Source: Belnapia sp. (GTDB lineage Bacteria; Pseudomonadota; Alphaproteobacteria; Acetobacterales; Acetobacteraceae). Taken from it: a DNA stretch of 7,528 bases. The position numbers and the translations under genes were made by a program. The stretch lies in NCBI GenBank assembly GCA_028291445.1, contig JAQGIA010000641.1, positions 1 to 7,528 on the forward strand. The letters are read 5' to 3'. Below, one piece after another: positions 5,329 through 7,528 of this stretch (position 1 is its first letter; each line of letters opens with the position of its first letter). The notes under the pieces were generated by a model. The model was not told the origin of the DNA. It saw only the letters and a list, made by a program, of their open reading frames with translations, and made no database searches.

Positions 5329-6312
5329 TCAGCTCACGTCGAGCTGCAGGCCTTCCTTCTGGATGACGCCGCGCCATTTGGCGATCTCGCCGGCGATGAA
5401 GGCATCGAAGGCCGTGGGCGTCACCTTGAAGGGCACGCCGCCCAGCTCGTCGAAGCGGCGCCGCGTATCCGGCAGGTCGAGGTAGGCGTTCACCTCGGCG
5501 TTCAGCGACGCGGTGATCTCGGCCGGCAACCCGGCCGGGCCGAACAGGCCGAACCAGGTATTCACCTCGTAGCTCGCCAGTTCCGGCAGGGTCTCCCGCA
5601 TGGTCGGCACCTCCGGCAATTGGGCGTTGCGCTCGGCGCCGGTCACCGCCAGGGCGCGCACCCGGCCGCCGCGGATCTGCTCCATCACCCCGGTCAGGTT
5701 GTCGACCAGGAAGCCGATGTTGCCGGCCAGCAGCTCGGTCTGCGCCGGGGCGCTGCCGCGGAAGGGCACGTGGATCGCCTCCACCTGCAGCAATTGCAGC
5801 ATCCAGACCGGGGAGAGATGCGTCGATTGCCCGACGCCGGTCGAGGCGAAGCTGATCTTGCCCGGGTTGGCGCGCAGCCAGGCGACGAACTCCGCCATGG
5901 TCTTCACCGGACTGTCGCTGTTCACCACCAGCACGTTCGGCCCGCGGATGGTGCCGGCGATGTTGGTGAGCTGGGCCGGCGTATAGGGCAGGTTGCGGAA
6001 CAGCGAATAGGCGATCGCCTGCGGCCCGATGTTGCCCTTGAACAGGGTCAGCCCATCCGGCCGGGCGCGGACCACCTCCATGGTACCGATGGTGCCGCCG
6101 GCGCCGGTGCGGTTCTCGACCACGACGGGCGTGCCCCACCGCGCCTGCAGGTGCTGCGCCACCAGCCGCGCCATGACATCGGTGGTGCCGCCGGCGGCCG
6201 AGCCGACGACGATCCGCATCTGGCTGCGCGGCCGCCAGGCGGTCTGCGCGACAGCCGAGACCGGCAGCAGCGCGGGCAGGGCCAGCGCCGCGCGGCGGGT
6301 GAGGGCGACCAT
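5329..6312 (-). CDS. Bug-family (tripartite tricarboxylate transporter) solute receptor, second of a pair
   Basis: A 327-residue periplasmic binding protein of the Bug/TctC family. The N-terminal leader (1-23), with a TRR pair, a hydrophobic core and AVAQ before the cleavage region, may use the Tat or Sec route. Family motifs in order are GSAAGGTTDVMARL (37-50), VVVENRTGAGGTIGT (63-77), RARPDGLTL (82-90), STGVGQSTHLS (157-167), IHVPFRGSAPAQTELLAGN (180-198) and VRALAVTGAERNAQLPEVP (218-236). The first loop lacks the usual Pro before Gly-Gly (AAGG instead of APGG). The ligand is unknown; the family binds carboxylates such as citrate, nicotinate, glutamate or aromatic acids. Its ATG overlaps the TGA of the preceding receptor gene by one base (TGATG), and no Shine-Dalgarno lies at normal distance, so translation is probably coupled. 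It aligns without gaps to its neighbour over 301 residues at about 54% identity (hand count). Confidence 0.92.
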   Translation of the reverse strand: MVALTRRAALALPALLPVSAVAQTAWRPRSQMRIVVGSAAGGTTDVMARLVAQHLQARWGTPVVVENRTGAGGTIGTMEVVRARPDGLTLFKGNIGPQAIAYSLFRNLPYTPAQLTNIAGTIRGPNVLVVNSDSPVKTMAEFVAWLRANPGKISFASTGVGQSTHLSPVWMLQLLQVEAIHVPFRGSAPAQTELLAGNIGFLVDNLTGVMEQIRGGRVRALAVTGAERNAQLPEVPTMRETLPELASYEVNTWFGLFGPAGLPAEITASLNAEVNAYLDLPDTRRRFDELGGVPFKVTPTAFDAFIAGEIAKWRGVIQKEGLQLDVS

Positions 6313-6764
6313 CAGCTGAGATCCATCTGCAGGCCCTCCTGGCGGATGACCCGGCCCCATTTCTCCTCCTCGGCGCGGACGAAGCGGGCGTAATCCTCGA
6401 GCGAGCCATGCAGGGAAACGCCGCCCATCTCGCGCCAGCGCGCCTTCACCTCGGGCGTCTCCTGCCAAAGCTGCATCGCCGAGTTGATGGATTGCGCGAT
6501 CGGCCGCGGCGTCGCCGCCGGCAGGAAGATGCCGAACCAGGTGTTCACGTCGAACTGCGCCAACTCCGGCAGGGTTTCCCGCGCCGCCGGTACGTCGGGC
6601 AGCTGCGGGTTGCGCTCGGCGCTGCTGACCGCCAGCGCCCGCACGCTGCCGGCGCGGACCTGCTGGATGCCGCTGGTGAGGTTGTCCCACATGTAGTCGA
6701 TGTTGCCGGCGACCAGCTCCATCATCGCCGGGCCGGCGCCGCGGAAGGGCACGTGGATCGCCTC
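5755..6764 (-). repeat. 27-base identical block shared by the two receptor genes
   Basis: The same 27 bases, beginning GCCGCGGAAGGGCACGTGGA on the plus strand, occur at 5755-5781 and 6738-6764, an offset of 983. They encode the conserved EAIHVPFRG region of both receptors in the same reading frame. Only these two ends are the repeat; the bases between are the two genes. Recombination here would fuse the pair into one hybrid receptor. Confidence 0.7.
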
Positions 6765-7322
6765 GGTCTTGGTCGCCTGGTTGAACCAGACCCCGGTGAG
6801 ATGCGGGGATTGCCCGACGCCGGGCGAACCGAAGCTGTACTTCCCCGGATCGGCCTTCAGCAGCGCCACCAGCTCCGGCACGGTTTTCGCCGGGAGGCCC
6901 TGGCGCACCACCAGCGCATTCGGCCCCCGCACCGTGCCGGAAACCGGCAGCAGGCTGTCCTTCGCGTAGGGCAGGGTGCGATAGAGCGAGAGGCCGATCG
7001 CCTGCGGCCCGATATTGCCGAGCAGCATGGTGAGGCCGTCGGGCGCGGCACGGACCACCTCGGCGGTGCCGATGACGCCGCCGGCGCCGGAGCGGTTGTC
7101 GACCACGCAATTCTGGCCGAAATGGCCTTGCAGGAAGGGCGCCAGCAGCCGGGCGCTGATATCGGCCGTGCCGCCGGGCGCGGCGGGGACGATGATGCGC
7201 AGCGGCTGGTTCGGCCGCCAATCGGCGCCTTGGGCCGCGCCCTGGACCGTGCCTTGGGCGCGGGCGATCATGGGTGCTGCAAGCAGGCCGGCGAAGGTGG
7301 CGCGCCGCGTGATCCTGGACAT
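6312..7322 (-). CDS. Bug-family (tripartite tricarboxylate transporter) solute receptor, first of a pair
   Basis: A 336-residue exported Bug/TctC-type receptor. The leader MSRITRRATFAGLLAAPMIA has a twin-arginine pair followed by a hydrophobic stretch and ARAQG, so Tat export is plausible. Motifs are PAAPGGTADISARLL (46-60), VVDNRSGAGGVIGT (73-86), RAAPDGLTML (91-100), SPGVGQSPHLTG (166-177), IHVPFRGAGPAMMELVAGN (189-207) and VRALAVSSAERNPQLPDVP (227-245). Compared with its neighbour it carries an extra short QG/A-rich linker (about 24-34) after the leader. GGGGAGA lies 4 bases before the ATG, a good ribosome site, so this gene probably drives translation of the pair. No TctA/TctB membrane subunits are in view; Bug receptors are often encoded apart from them. 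The upstream gene on the same strand ends 49 bases before this start. Confidence 0.92.
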   Translation of the reverse strand: MSRITRRATFAGLLAAPMIARAQGTVQGAAQGADWRPNQPLRIIVPAAPGGTADISARLLAPFLQGHFGQNCVVDNRSGAGGVIGTAEVVRAAPDGLTMLLGNIGPQAIGLSLYRTLPYAKDSLLPVSGTVRGPNALVVRQGLPAKTVPELVALLKADPGKYSFGSPGVGQSPHLTGVWFNQATKTEAIHVPFRGAGPAMMELVAGNIDYMWDNLTSGIQQVRAGSVRALAVSSAERNPQLPDVPAARETLPELAQFDVNTWFGIFLPAATPRPIAQSINSAMQLWQETPEVKARWREMGGVSLHGSLEDYARFVRAEEEKWGRVIRQEGLQMDLS

Positions 7323-7371
7323 GGTGTCTCCCCGGGGTGGACTATTGCCGCGGAGGATGCCCCGGAACGGT

Positions 7372-7528
7372 TCAGCCGACCAGCCCGAGCCCGTTCAGCC
7401 CCGGCAGCAGTTCCGGCCAGCGCCGGGCCGTGGCGGATTGCTGGAGGATGCGCGCCCAGGCGACCCAGCCCGACCAGGCGATGCGCTTGTCCCAGGCGGT
7501 GCCCCAATCCGTGAGCAGCGCCAGCCCG
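7372..7528 (-). CDS. C-terminal end of an unrecognised protein
   Basis: Only the last 51 residues are in the window, ending at TGA (7372-7374). The visible part includes LALLTDWGTAWDKRIAWSGW and ends in LLPGLNGLGLVG. It is rich in Trp (six in 51 residues). Third-position GC is high, supporting a true coding frame; the neighbouring frame, with ORF-like Arg/Gly/His-rich text, looks like a shadow. I do not recognise the family. It lies 49 bases upstream of the first Bug receptor on the same strand and may belong to the same operon, in which case it could be an enzyme of the pathway the receptors feed (inference). Confidence 0.55.
   Translation of the reverse strand, partial: GLALLTDWGTAWDKRIAWSGWVAWARILQQSATARRWPELLPGLNGLGLVG

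Noticed and set aside
5329..7221. A single 630-codon minus-strand gene covering both receptors
   Set aside because: Only its C-terminal 327 codons are the second receptor. The upstream part is an out-of-frame shadow of the first receptor, whose true frame ends at the TGATG overlap.

Overview
The window is GC-rich (roughly 70% by eye), with codons ending almost always in G or C inside genes. The gene content suggests a GC-rich proteobacterium. Two Bug-type tripartite-tricarboxylate receptors with twin-arginine-like leaders, a prpD-prpC pair and a Lys/Ala/Pro-rich histone H1-like protein fit Acetobacteraceae/Rhodospirillales (Roseomonas-like) best, but Burkholderiales cannot be excluded. This placement is inference only.

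Layout. The plus-strand left part (1-2004) holds the 3' part of prpD (2-methylcitrate dehydratase, cut by the window edge) and complete prpC (2-methylcitrate synthase), two consecutive steps of the methylcitrate cycle for propionyl-CoA use. A run of hairpins (2010-2087) ends this unit. A gene-free stretch of about 560 bases follows (2088-2648). It has gene-unlike codon composition, a perfect TTGACA box, several dyads and a good Shine-Dalgarno at its end, and it leads into a GTG-started gene for a 249-residue basic, repetitive histone H1/AlgP-like protein (2649-3398). Two strong hairpins (3406-3433 and 3449-3493) lie in the convergent gap that follows.

The right half (3634-7528) is all on the minus strand. 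In transcription order it holds the C-terminus of an unrecognised protein (7528-7372), two tandem paralogous Bug solute receptors joined by a TGATG stop/start overlap, an EamA/DMT-family permease, and a small exported protein of unknown function. The two receptors align without gaps over 301 residues at about 54% identity (hand count), so they arose by local duplication. No TctA/TctB membrane partner is visible.

I found no convincing undescribed multi-gene system. The points most worth a second look are the long structured leader before the histone-like gene, the long in-frame DNA repeats inside that gene, the 45-base near-perfect hairpin in the convergent gap, and the translationally coupled receptor pair next to a DMT permease.
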